Positions 46,953 through 57,500 of a stretch of DNA of 64,000 bases are shown here, piece by piece (within the stretch, counting starts at the first letter, position 1; every line of letters begins with the position of its first letter). The notes beneath the pieces were generated by a model. It was not told where the DNA came from and made no database searches. It saw only the letters and a list, made by a program, of their open reading frames with translations. The stretch spans positions 133,286,755 to 133,350,754 of the forward strand of contig OW804094.1 in the NCBI GenBank assembly GCA_942159475.1, given 5' to 3'. The position numbers were made by a program, and so were the translations under genes. The DNA is from Sthenelais limicola. Lineage: Eukaryota; Annelida; Polychaeta; Phyllodocida; Sigalionidae.

Positions 46953-48287
46953 TTACACAAATGTATGTTTTGTCCCGGTCCGCTGATGTCTATTCTTGTT
47001 TCCAATCGCTTCATCTGTCGGATATTTCGGATCCGCGGAGGAGACATGCTCATTAACATCACATTCGACTTTAACATGACTGTTAACCGACTTTATACCA
47101 TCGCCCGGGCCTAGAGTTAATCTGTTTGGATCTCCTTCTACTTCCCCTGCTCCTCCTGCTTCTCCGGCATCAACCACAGATACTGCAATTTGGTCAGGCC
47201 CTTGAACAACGGCAGCATCTGTCATTTCAGCTACAGGGGGAGGGTGCGGCATTGTTCGACTATTGGACATATCAGGGACCGGGTGATATTGATATTGAGC
47301 ATTTGCTCCATCTGTTGTCGTGGCTCTTGGAAAAAGATAGGAATAATTACTAGTTGTTTCGGGTAAATATGGTAGGTAAAGAGAACTAAACTTTCTGACT
47401 TCTGCCGATTTGACGGAGCTTGGAGAAGATACATAGGGAGGGGACGACGCTGTGGACCGAGAAAGGACGCTGTGTCCAGAGGCACCAAATCCACTTTCAT
47501 CATCGGACATGGTGCATTCATAAGGCGCTGCCCAACTAGAAATAGAGTCTTGGAACGTTTGGTCACTTTGGGTGCTGAGCGGGGACGTGGGACAGGTCCC
47601 AGAATCGTATTCATCTATGTCTGGCAAACGACCAACACCAATCCGATGGGATTCTGAGATCTCAGCACAATTGTCCTCGTCGGGGAGAAGCTGCGGCGAT
47701 CGAATGGCGTTTAATGAAGTCTCTTGAAAATGTACCTTATTCTTATCACTCTGTGTATCTCGTTCCTGAAGTGGTAACAGAGGATGAGTTACCCCTGAAT
47801 GGAAAGAATAGAGTTTCTCGAATGTTTTATTGTCGCGATGTGAAGGGGTCACAATGACCTGTCTTATATCCCTACCAATGCCTACCCCAACCAAAGGCAA
47901 TATACTCAGTTTCAATTTTCGGAAAGAATCCTTTTTACCCATTTCTTGTAAGTTATCCTGTTGTTCTAGATACCTATTGACACATTTTAACTCGTCTTTG
48001 TCTGTTTTCTTTTTCCGTCGCATATACGTCTGCGAAGCGATGAGCATGGCTATTGAAAATCCATAGACCAATATGACGGCCACAGTGTACATAATTGCAC
48101 CTCGCTCATCATACGCTTGTGTGACTGGGCTTAAAGTGGTCGTGGCGTCTTCTCTCTGGAGCGACTCTAATACAAGTGTGCCAGAGAACGTCTTGTTTGT
48201 TTCTGTTTTTAGAATAAGTTCGACAGAATGGTCGGAGAAGACAAAACGTGAATCCCGACTGGGACGTCGGTGATCCTCGGAAGTCAT
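46953..48287 (-). CDS. Single-pass membrane protein with PDZ-ligand end, 444 aa (paralog of the 22.4-kb gene)
   Basis: I start the protein at the ATG at 48285-48287 (MTSEDHRRPS), because the frame upstream offers only a GTG and then the splice acceptor at about 48315. Residues 1-60 form a short ectodomain with an N-glycosylation site at N31 (NKT). Residues 65-86 are the membrane span (IMYTVAVILVYGFSIAMLIA), followed by RRKKK, indicating N-out/C-in. Residues 106-130 carry YLEQQDNLQEM and FRKLKLSIL. The rest is a Ser/Pro-rich tail with a Gly-Glu-Ala patch near the end. The C-terminus HTFV fits a class I PDZ ligand (T-x-V). From Tyr59 to Leu130 it aligns without gaps to residues 48-119 of the 627-residue paralog. 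The family is unrecognised; KCNE-like topology is the only parallel I can offer. Confidence 0.92.
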   Translation of the reverse strand: MTSEDHRRPSRDSRFVFSDHSVELILKTETNKTFSGTLVLESLQREDATTTLSPVTQAYDERGAIMYTVAVILVYGFSIAMLIASQTYMRRKKKTDKDELKCVNRYLEQQDNLQEMGKKDSFRKLKLSILPLVGVGIGRDIRQVIVTPSHRDNKTFEKLYSFHSGVTHPLLPLQERDTQSDKNKVHFQETSLNAIRSPQLLPDEDNCAEISESHRIGVGRLPDIDEYDSGTCPTSPLSTQSDQTFQDSISSWAAPYECTMSDDESGFGASGHSVLSRSTASSPPYVSSPSSVKSAEVRKFSSLYLPYLPETTSNYSYLFPRATTTDGANAQYQYHPVPDMSNSRTMPHPPPVAEMTDAAVVQGPDQIAVSVVDAGEAGGAGEVEGDPNRLTLGPGDGIKSVNSHVKVECDVNEHVSSADPKYPTDEAIGNKNRHQRTGTKHTFV

Positions 48288-48314
48288 CGTATACACGTGT
48301 CAATGAAAGCTGAT
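48288..48314 (-). other. 5' UTR piece with splice acceptor before the 47-kb gene
   Basis: On the - strand, cttgtttttttgcag ends at 48315 and is followed by 27 nt leading to the ATG at 48287. The strong pyrimidine tract makes this a convincing acceptor, so the gene has at least one 5' non-coding exon further right, between this point and the end of the window or beyond. Confidence 0.65.
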
Positions 48315-48329
48315 CTGCAAAAAAACAAG

Positions 48330-51300
48330 ATAACATTTTTTTAAAAAAACAACCCACTAATAGTTTACTGTATTTACAGTGTTTTACATCTTAGATTCTG
48401 TTATAGTAATGGCATATTGGAAAAGAGTAATTAAGTATGGATGGTGCTTAATGAAGTATTGCATATTTAAACCTTGTTTGTGCATGGAGTATGTGCAATA
48501 TTTATATATTCATTTCGCCAATCTATGCCCCCCACCCAAACGCCCACCTGCATCAATATGTACATTGGTCCTGTATCGCACCAATTCGAATCAACAACTC
48601 ACACGAGGCGCTGCTATACCTTGTACAACCTCAACAAACAAGAAACAACGATCCTTTTAAGTTTTACATGAAATGTTCCAGGGTTGACAAAAGGGCTCCA
48701 ACTTACCAACCAAATATTGTGCCGACATTCCAACTTTCAAGTATTTGTGAAAGCGAGAAAACACTACAGTGGGAAAGGCATGTGACGAATCGTGGTCCAG
48801 GTTTTTGTTGGTAGCGCAAATACCATACGTTCCACCAATTTCATAAATTCACTTATTTAAGAATTGACCCGGTCATTTGATAACATCCGAAGGGATTCTA
48901 AGTGAAAACTTAGAATAGAACAAATATTTTGTGTACAAACCACTGTTCAATGGAAGCATTTTTAACTCCATTGTTCGGATCACGCGTTTGTTCGATGGGT
49001 TTTCTTTTCTGGATATATTATACAGACCGTTGCGGCAAACAAACACATACCCCCCATTAAAAACATAAAAACAGGATTATCGTTGAAAATAAAGTTCTAT
49101 TCGTTGGTGTATTTTTCGCGAGGACAATGTAATCGTAGTCTTAAAACGCTATATTTTTTCTCCCCAATTGCTGTACCTTGAATGCTCACTGCTTGTACTG
49201 AACACTTACTCTTTGTATTGATCAATATATGGATGGAAGTTAATAAAAGTATCCCATTGGGACTCCATTGAAATTGAACTGAAAATATTAACAAAAGGTT
49301 TGTTTGAATAAATCAATTTTAAATTCTTACGTGATGAAATAGTAACACAAATCCACAGTTTTCTCGTCCAAAGAAGTATGCTTGCTCTAGTAAAATACTC
49401 ACAGTTAATTTGTTTTCCACGAATCTGTGCCTTGCAGGGATGGAAAGGTTGTTAGCACGTTTACCAATGTGTAGTTTGACAACATGTATAGTAACATGTA
49501 TAGAAACCTGTGTCAAGCGATCGACCACTGGCCCAGGTTTGCATATAGGTTTATACACCTCCTACCTGATTGGATCTAGGCTTTCACCATCCCATGCATG
49601 GCTTTATCACACTGATTCCCCGTTCGCTCATAATCTTAATTAGGTGCAAATAATTACTGCTCAGCTCATTTGCAAGGCATATTGTACTCTTATTCTTGCG
49701 AACGCAGTGAAATTAATCTTCCGACCACCAATTATTGTCGCTATTGTAATAATGTAGCTTAACTCAATCTTAAAACCTGATTAATATTATTTTTACCGAT
49801 ACTCCAAAATTGGTGGATTGAAAATGGTACATAGGCTATATTCTTGAATAATTTTATAAAAGAAAATCTATGTTGATCAATTCTCCCGTGTGCGAAAGTC
49901 GTTTTTCACAATAATATACTCTTCTCTCTGATATGTCTGAGCACAGTTAAGTGTTAAGTAAGTTAACAGTGTTAAGCATGCTACAAATTAGAATGAAAAC
50001 AATAGACTGCCACTCCTGCCTAGAGTTTTGCAACATGGAAGGGGTACTATTATGTCATCTTCAATCGACCGGCCATAGTAGCTAGTCCTTGCCGTACATT
50101 GCATTGACTTTTGCATGAGCAGTTTTTTTTACATCGCGTATTCGACTTGTAATTAATCGATGAAAGAGTCACATGATACGGATTGTGATATCTAAATTAG
50201 CTCTGTGCAACCTATTTCTATTACTTTCTTTGCCACGTTGCACTAAGCATATAACCAATTCTGGATCGTACGAATTGCTAGTTATAATACTTACCTAGAA
50301 CACACTCCAATACACCTTCAGTTTTACAACCATAGAGAGGGTATTGGAGAATTAAATCACGATTATTTATCATAATGCATATTATACATACCATTTGATG
50401 TCCACAAGTGTTCACATCGATGCGAATATATTACTGACCGATTTGCTAATACACAGTAACATATATTCATACACCATCATTGTTCAGAGGAGACGGAGTT
50501 TATATTTATTGACCCAGTATATACCTTCACGTGTATATTAGTGTTTACCCACCTGTCCATCTATTTTCTATTTATTTTACCGGTCGCTGCATTCATCACC
50601 CAACCCAAGCTCAGACACAGGAGCCACCTCAGAGGAGTTGCTAGGGACGCAATTATCTTCCCATACTCGACCATGCTCAACCCTACACATAATCAAAATG
50701 GAACATCCAAAACACTGCACAGTGGTCTAAAATTATACTCAGGCTCCTCAGTCCAAAGCATGTCAATATAGACATTGTATATATCTGCATTTTCATTTCT
50801 AAGCGTGTTTTGCACTAATGGTAGACATTTGAAAAGTACAATTTATCATATTAAAATGGTAAGGCTTTGGACATTATCAGAACCAACCAAATCTTGAAAA
50901 TTAATGATAACAAAAATAGCTAATACTGATGTAAAATTAGTTTTTGGATGAATTTTCCAAGTAACGATATTTTTAAACAAACCTAAAATATCGCTGGTCC
51001 GGGTGCTTGAGTGGCATTAGAAGTTAATTCCACTGAAAGTCTGAAGCACTTCTCCTCGAGAGTTGTTAGTTTATGTACCTTTAACTTGATGTACCCCACC
51101 CCAATAAACCACCTTAACATAAACTTCACTTACTTGGCGTCACTACACGGCAGGTAATGAGAAAATGAGGTCTGAGCCGATGGGATCTCGTCCCAGAGTG
51201 AACACAAAGCGGTACAAGAACTGATTCAGTAATGTACCGTCTTTGCCAAAGCCAAAGAAAATAGCAGTTTAGTGTATACATACATACATTCGAGTTGCAA

Positions 51301-54300
51301 ATCGGAACTACTGTATACTACAGCTGGGCCGTTCATCAGCAGCCAACTTCACGCAGGGAACGCCTCACAAATTGCAATTACTCGATGTAATTTTGGATTT
51401 GAAATTCATTCATACAGGGCATTGTTTGTTTATTCAGGAATTCTACATCTATAATTACGTCTAATTAGTAGGGAAATGCTGTCCATTCGAATCGCTGGGG
51501 GTAAATTCATCACATAAATATTATTGTTCCCATATAGTGACAGCAATTCTTCCTTAAGTTTGCCTTAAAATGTATTTCCCTAACGTCCTAACGATAGTCT
51601 AAAATCTTTGTTTTCAATAGCTTTTCAATCTGAGTATCTCCATTTTTATTCCAGGCTGCCTGCATCGTTGTAATGTCCACCCCATCCTCTGAATCATTGG
51701 TTTACGTTAAAACGCAGATCCTTTATTTACATGCAGATCCCTGCATTGACTCTGTCCTCTGTCATGAAGATTGTTTGGGGAATCTAATGTTCAGTCCTTG
51801 CATGAGACCAGAAACTGATGCTTATGCTGGTCATGAATTTAAATCAACCTAATAACGACTTGTATACATATGTTAATATTATTGTCTCATATTTTATACC
51901 TCTTTCTATGAATCTGATCTAAGAATAATTGGAAGTTACGATTTTTGGCAGCACGAAATGGTACTTTGGTCATTATCATTTACGTTTTGTTAATGTAATA
52001 ACGACCCAAATATATTGTTTAGGCTACACACACAGAGAGGTATACCCATCTATTACCTTCGATCAACAATAATTATTGACGTGAACTTTTAACGTTGCTT
52101 TTTGACATTGTCATTTAAACTGTATAGAATTTAGAAAAATTGATGAAAAATAATTTTCACTGTTGAAAACAGCTCGAGCAGTCCATCAAAATACCTTCAT
52201 ATTTGAAAAAAAATTGAATAAACACAAAGAGCGCTTTATGCCCGGCTTATTGAAGCAGAAACGATTACATTACAAAAGCCGACATTTTTTCTTCCACGAC
52301 AATTTTGTGATATAATCGAGATTACACGCTAAAACGTTATTTGCTTGACGGTGAGCGGATAATTTGTATTTCCAATTTCCTAATGCAAACATCGTGAACA
52401 GTTTCGCTATATCTAAGTTAAAACATTTTCCACATAAGGTCCCATGTCATCTGTCCTTTTGATTTCACACTGCAATGTGTAGATATAAACGGAGGGCACT
52501 TTAATACCTTTCTTCGGGGCATAGTTTTAACCCACAGGTTGATTATACATAATATATACATGCAATCCTTGCGTTGATTTTTCTTTCTGTACCAAACAGA
52601 AGGGTAGCTATTTATATTGGTGTTTAGAACGCACTCACCTTAATCTCAACAGGTAGCATCGTCTGGCCCCTTCCACGCCTTGTATCTGACTGAGTCAGGA
52701 AATCTATAAATTCCATCATACCCGTCTGTGCTGGCCCATAAAAATCTTGATCCTAGCATAACCTGCCTCGACCCCACAGTCAGATGTAGGGGACACGATG
52801 TAGATCTCATAATACTGTTCCAGCATTCTAACAACAAGCTCTCAGAGGTGCGCAAGGTTACAAGGAATACTTCGGGTCTGAGTAGAAAGTATCCCTGTAC
52901 AGGTACCAGGTGTGTATCTTAACAGACGCCCTGGGTGGGGTGAGACATCTAGTGTTTGGCAATATAAACGACCTTAGGTGGCTTGGAAATGGGAGAAGTC
53001 CAAGCGAGTGAAAAAGTATTACCCAAATCAATATATTATATATACAGAGTCAAATCTGTGTCAGAATTTTTTTCTAAACTTGTTAGAGTTTGATATCATA
53101 TGGTCAGATCTGGTAGAATTGCACTAATTGTATTGTTACCACCCTAATTCTTAGAAATGTGATCTGAAATATAATAACACATCTGCAGTATGTATTATTA
53201 TAAATTAATCTAAAATTTATTCTCCCTGTAGGAACTAAATCACAATTCAATAGTCGATCATGATTGTATAGCGCTTATATATATAATATGTTATCTCTGT
53301 TAAGAACATCCTACTCATGACTCATGACTAGAACGCCAGTGGGGATAACATAATGTAGTTAGTTCGCTCTTAGAAGTGGTGATGAATAATCCATAGTACC
53401 GCCAGCAGAGTCTGAAGAGAATTCCACTACTCAAGCCGTCCTCATATCATATCCTTAGCACAGACTCACAGCAGCTGTCTATAATAACAAGGTAAAAGTT
53501 AGTGAGACAAATTACTACTCAAGGCATGAAGTAAGCCCGACTCAAGTAACCTAATATATTGTGCACCCTTTTGTCCAAGATATCTATCAAAGAAATCACT
53601 TTTGATTTCAGTCACGCATCCTTATTTTAAAGCTCATTAAGAAGCCTCTTAAAAGGGTAGGGCTTAGGAAGTCAGTTATGACTTATTGATCAAATTGGTA
53701 AAAAGAGACGGAGCATCCATTGTTGATTGACAAAAGGCATGTGAAGTACCATTATCATACAATATATTAGCATTATTTTAATGGAATACCATTTAAACCA
53801 AAATGCACTAACTGCTTAAACTAAATCCATGTTGTATTGTTTTTATCGGAGTATCCTGACGATTGACTTCACCACTCCGGTAATATTAGTCAGGGCACAC
53901 ATTTGATGGAAGGTGATGATAATGGCGTGTTAAAATGTTTGGAGAAACCATTCCCTGCCTGCACCAGGTGCATTGCTTTCCCACGCACGTCAGTTGGCAA
54001 GGAGGTAAAATTTCGCTTCGAAATCCTGTTACTCTCCAAGGTGTGTTTCAACTCTCGAAATAATAAAAACTTTCAGAATGGAAAGGCATTAAATCTACCA
54101 GATTTTACATTGTAAATTGATATTTTAAACGGGTAGAATGATAAATGCGTTCCGAGTATTTGCAGGCAGTGAAACCCTTATCGAGGCATATATATATCGG
54201 GTTTATATTATCACGAATTTCGAAGGATTTCAGATACAAGGGAGGTTTTAATCGGCAATAAATTAATAAATAACCAAAATATATCAGTTCTGAATGTGAG

Positions 54301-56030
54301 TATATACATGTATATAGACCATTATATGTCTATATTATATGATATATTATATCAATAACATATATTAAACAATCCCAATGTAATAATACCATTACATTTC
54401 AAATGAAAAGGCTTAATTCCAATTAAAGTAATTAATAGTGGCATTATTTATTCATCAAATATATATTGAAAAAGAGGAGATGAACTTCTGATTAGTTCTT
54501 CAGTCTTCCAGTGCGAGAAAACTAAAGCTATTACGACTAAATAAATGTTACCAAATGTATTCATATTGTATTATCCATATTATGTTCCTGTTATATGTGT
54601 TTATACAAGAATTTGAAGTCAAATCGACGGAGGATAAATGACCGCCGGTGATCGATAAAGAGTGAAGCTACTACAGGAAAGATTTCGGCGGGTCTCCGAA
54701 ATATAAATGTAGACTTTTATGAAGCCCTGTAGCAATAACAACAGATCAAAATCCACACAAAATATTGTTTTGTCAAGTGACGTTTAGAGGAGTTGGAAAA
54801 ATACGGAACAAAAAGTAGAACAGGCCTACACCATTCATATTGTGACTCGAATTCTGCCCGGTCCCACTCAAAGAATAAATCATTTCATTATCACAGTTTG
54901 AATATGTTCCTATCCGATGTCGACATTCTCTCCCGGCATGGAAATCAGGTCTTGAATATTTTATCGAAGTCCCGTCGTATTTTTCCCCGACTCCTCTGGA
55001 CTGATGCCGATTTAGCCTTCCTCATTCTGCGAAATTTCGTGTCCAAAACAAGTTTTCCTATTATCTTCGTGAATTTCAAAGCAGAGAAGACGATACATCG
55101 ATTATTCTCCTTTCATAGAGAACAATGTTGGGAAAACGATTAGAATGAATTGAGATGAGGTGGTTAATTGTGCATGGCCTTTTATTGCATTACCCATTCA
55201 CTGAGGTTCAGAATTTTACATAAATTCTCCCAGCAGCATGTAGGGAACGAGACATTGGTTTACTCATTGTTTAGGTGTTAGGAGTTAACGTTAATATTCA
55301 GGTCCTGAATAAACAGCACAGGATTATTTTGTTTTCTAACCACATATTTGACCATAGGTACATGCTCATTGCTTTAGCAATTGTGTATTGACGAAACGAA
55401 ATAGCAAGTGCATTGCTTGATCATAGTATGACTGGATCCTGGAGAAATTGTTCAGGCAATAATGAAAATAGGTGTGTTTCCGACCTAAACTTTATTTACC
55501 CCAAAAGGTTCTCCCTAACTGAAACAAACTTGAACGTCACGTAAATCTATTTGATTATATATCGACTCTTTTGTACCTTGTACCTTGTTTCCCTATTTTA
55601 AAGAAAATGGCAATTGTTGACCTGCATGGACTATTGAAGAAGCCTTTCTCGTTTGAGCCGGAAACACGCCTATATATTTCTTTTGGCCTAATTAAGTTCG
55701 TATTGAAAATAAATATTAGCACACCTGAGGGCAATAATTCTGAGGTAGATTGACAAATTATATATATCCGCCTCAATACCGTTCATAATACAAAAAGGTG
55801 GAAAAGGGATCTACCTTGGTTGACTAAACACTAAGACTTAGCAACAAGCAATAATTGCAATTTCCGTTCGTTATCGATCGATGTATCAAGCTGCCAATAT
55901 AGAGCAGTTGTCCCGCATATGCTGGGATGGATTTTGTACAAATCTGAACTACAAATAGTTGCCATCATTTGCATTGCAAGAATGCTTTCGCCAATATGAT
56001 AAGCAATGATGGAAAAGCATGATGGAAAAG
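48330..56030. other. Region upstream of the 47-kb gene, no gene recognised
   Basis: It may hold the first, non-coding exon(s) of the 47-kb gene. Minus-strand donor-like sites occur at about 50294 (CTAG/GTAAGT) and 52640 (AAG/GTGAGT). Short reading frames, including one of 116 codons at 54793-55143, show no recognisable features. A dispersed repeat copy lies at 54664-54724, and AT-rich self-complementary DNA at about 54300-54370. Confidence 0.5.
54664..54724 (-). repeat. Dispersed repeat, copy 2 (partner 21709-21770)
   Basis: Its reverse complement matches 21709-21770 across CTTCAT.AAAGTC.ACATTTATATTTCGGAGACCCGCC in part and TTTCCTGT.GT.GCT, with a few substitutions and one-base indels. Confidence 0.8.
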
Positions 56031-56044
56031 ATAAATACTTCAAG

Positions 56045-56100
56045 TATATATCATGTATACATGATATATAGCTTGTACAAATGTCATATATGACATTTGT
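56045..56100. repeat. Two adjacent perfect palindromes (26 bp and 24 bp)
   Basis: 56045-56070 is a perfect 26-bp palindrome centred on CATGTATACATG. 56077-56100 is a perfect 24-bp palindrome centred on GTCATATATGAC. Only six bases separate them. The surrounding 55.9-56.13 kb resembles sequence around 7050-7200, so this may be part of a dispersed element. Confidence 0.9.
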
Positions 56101-57105
56101 TCACATGAATATATGGCGCACATGCAAGTCCCCTGTTTGTCAGCATGTTTAGTATTACTGTCCCTTAGGCGATACTTTCATGCTTAGTGGTTCATGTGAC
56201 CTTGATCCCATTACCCGAATTGATCAATCAGGGCTTCAATCGGCTTAGGAGAAAAGGTCAACACACAAGCTACATCGTGCATCCATGCATCTCTGCAGCT
56301 TGTAGCATATGTTAATTACCAGATGACGAAACTTGGATTATCAACAGTTAAATGGAATTGTTCTCCTTTAATTAATGCATTGGGTGGATATTCACGTCAC
56401 CCTAAAATGTTAAGGCCTGCTGATGTACATGTAGAAATGTATATACGGTAGCCATGGTTTAGGCATTAATAAGAACCCCCAGAATGCGCCCGCCACAGTA
56501 GAGTTTTGCAGTCTAGGAATAGATGGCAGCAGTGAACCAAGTGCTGTATACAGTCCCACACGAGTACATGGTAGAGGTAGACTTAGTAGATATAATATTA
56601 TCGTTGCTGGTATAGGATAGAAGTGTCTCAGATTTTATGATGACTCACAGAATGTTTTTGCAACTCATCTCTAGGCATGATATTGCGAATATTATGCGTT
56701 TGACTTTTGGTGCTGCATGTATAATCTGATTGTAACTAGGGGATACCTATACTAAATCTAGAAAGATTAAATTAGCTTGTATAAATGTTTCTACATGAGA
56801 AAGCAACATTTGGTAGTGAGTAGCAAATTAAATTATTCGAATCTGATCTCATTGAACAACCGGTGTTGAATTATGTAAATGCTGTCAATGGGTCCCTCAA
56901 GATGGATTACTTTCTTTGAACCTAATTTAATTTTGTTAGAAAAATGGCTATATGCCTATTAGTTAATTAAGCTAAATGAGACTTTTATATCACAAGTTTG
57001 GGTGTTATCATATAGAAATGAGTGAGATCAGCCTATATGATACGTTGAGACATATCACACATATGCTGATACGCCCACTACCAAAGGCGCTTATTTTCGG
57101 TGAGT

Positions 57106-57196
57106 TTTGATTGGCGAGAGAGTGTGACGTCATAATGTGCTAGCCAATAGCAAATGCTGTTGTTTACGAGGTTTGGTTGATGAATACAATATGGCG
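57106..57196. promoter_or_regulatory. Promoter-like cluster: CCAAT boxes flanking a CRE
   Basis: An inverted CCAAT box (ATTGG, 57110-57114), a perfect CRE (TGACGTCA, 57125-57132), a CCAAT box (57144-57148) and a YY1-like CAATATGGCGAC (57187-57198) lie within 90 bp in a locally GC-richer stretch. This is a typical TATA-less promoter arrangement. A 23-codon frame starts at the ATG in the last motif (57191). It could instead be part of a repeat ending in the hammerhead-like motif at 57433. Confidence 0.45.
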
Positions 57197-57430
57197 ACAG
57201 GCAGACAGCGCGTGTGCATAGAAACGCCCCAGTGTATCAATGACTCGCTGTCTTTTGTCTAAGAACTAATATAAAGTATAAATTATCTCTCTAGCCCTAG
57301 TATCAACCAAGTAATCAGCTTTTAAAATATCAGCCAATCAGAGGCCTTATCTAAACTTATTGACATGGTAACCAAGCAACCCAACTTACACTATATTCAT
57401 ATACCCCTGCTAGTTTCACTGTAAATCATT

Positions 57431-57500
57431 CCCTGACGAAGGATCAACTAGTATCCGAAACGTAGGAATCACACGACCATTGTATAAAGTTTGAATAAAA
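57431..57500 (+). other. Degenerate hammerhead-like motif and AATAAA, possible Penelope-like element end
   Basis: CTGACGA (57433-57439), a GGAT/ATCC hairpin (57441-57456) and GAAA (57457-57460) follow the order of the hammerhead ribozyme core, then CGT...ACG could form a short stem III (57461-57475). The U that should follow stem III is replaced by A and stem I is not evident, so it is likely inactive. AATAAA follows at about 57494. Minimal hammerheads of this kind are known from Penelope-like retroelements. Confidence 0.35.

Noticed and set aside
54793..55143. 116-codon frame, the longest in the right half besides the 444-residue protein
   Set aside because: No recognised domain, no paralog, unremarkable composition. 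A few frames of this size are expected by chance in 64 kb.
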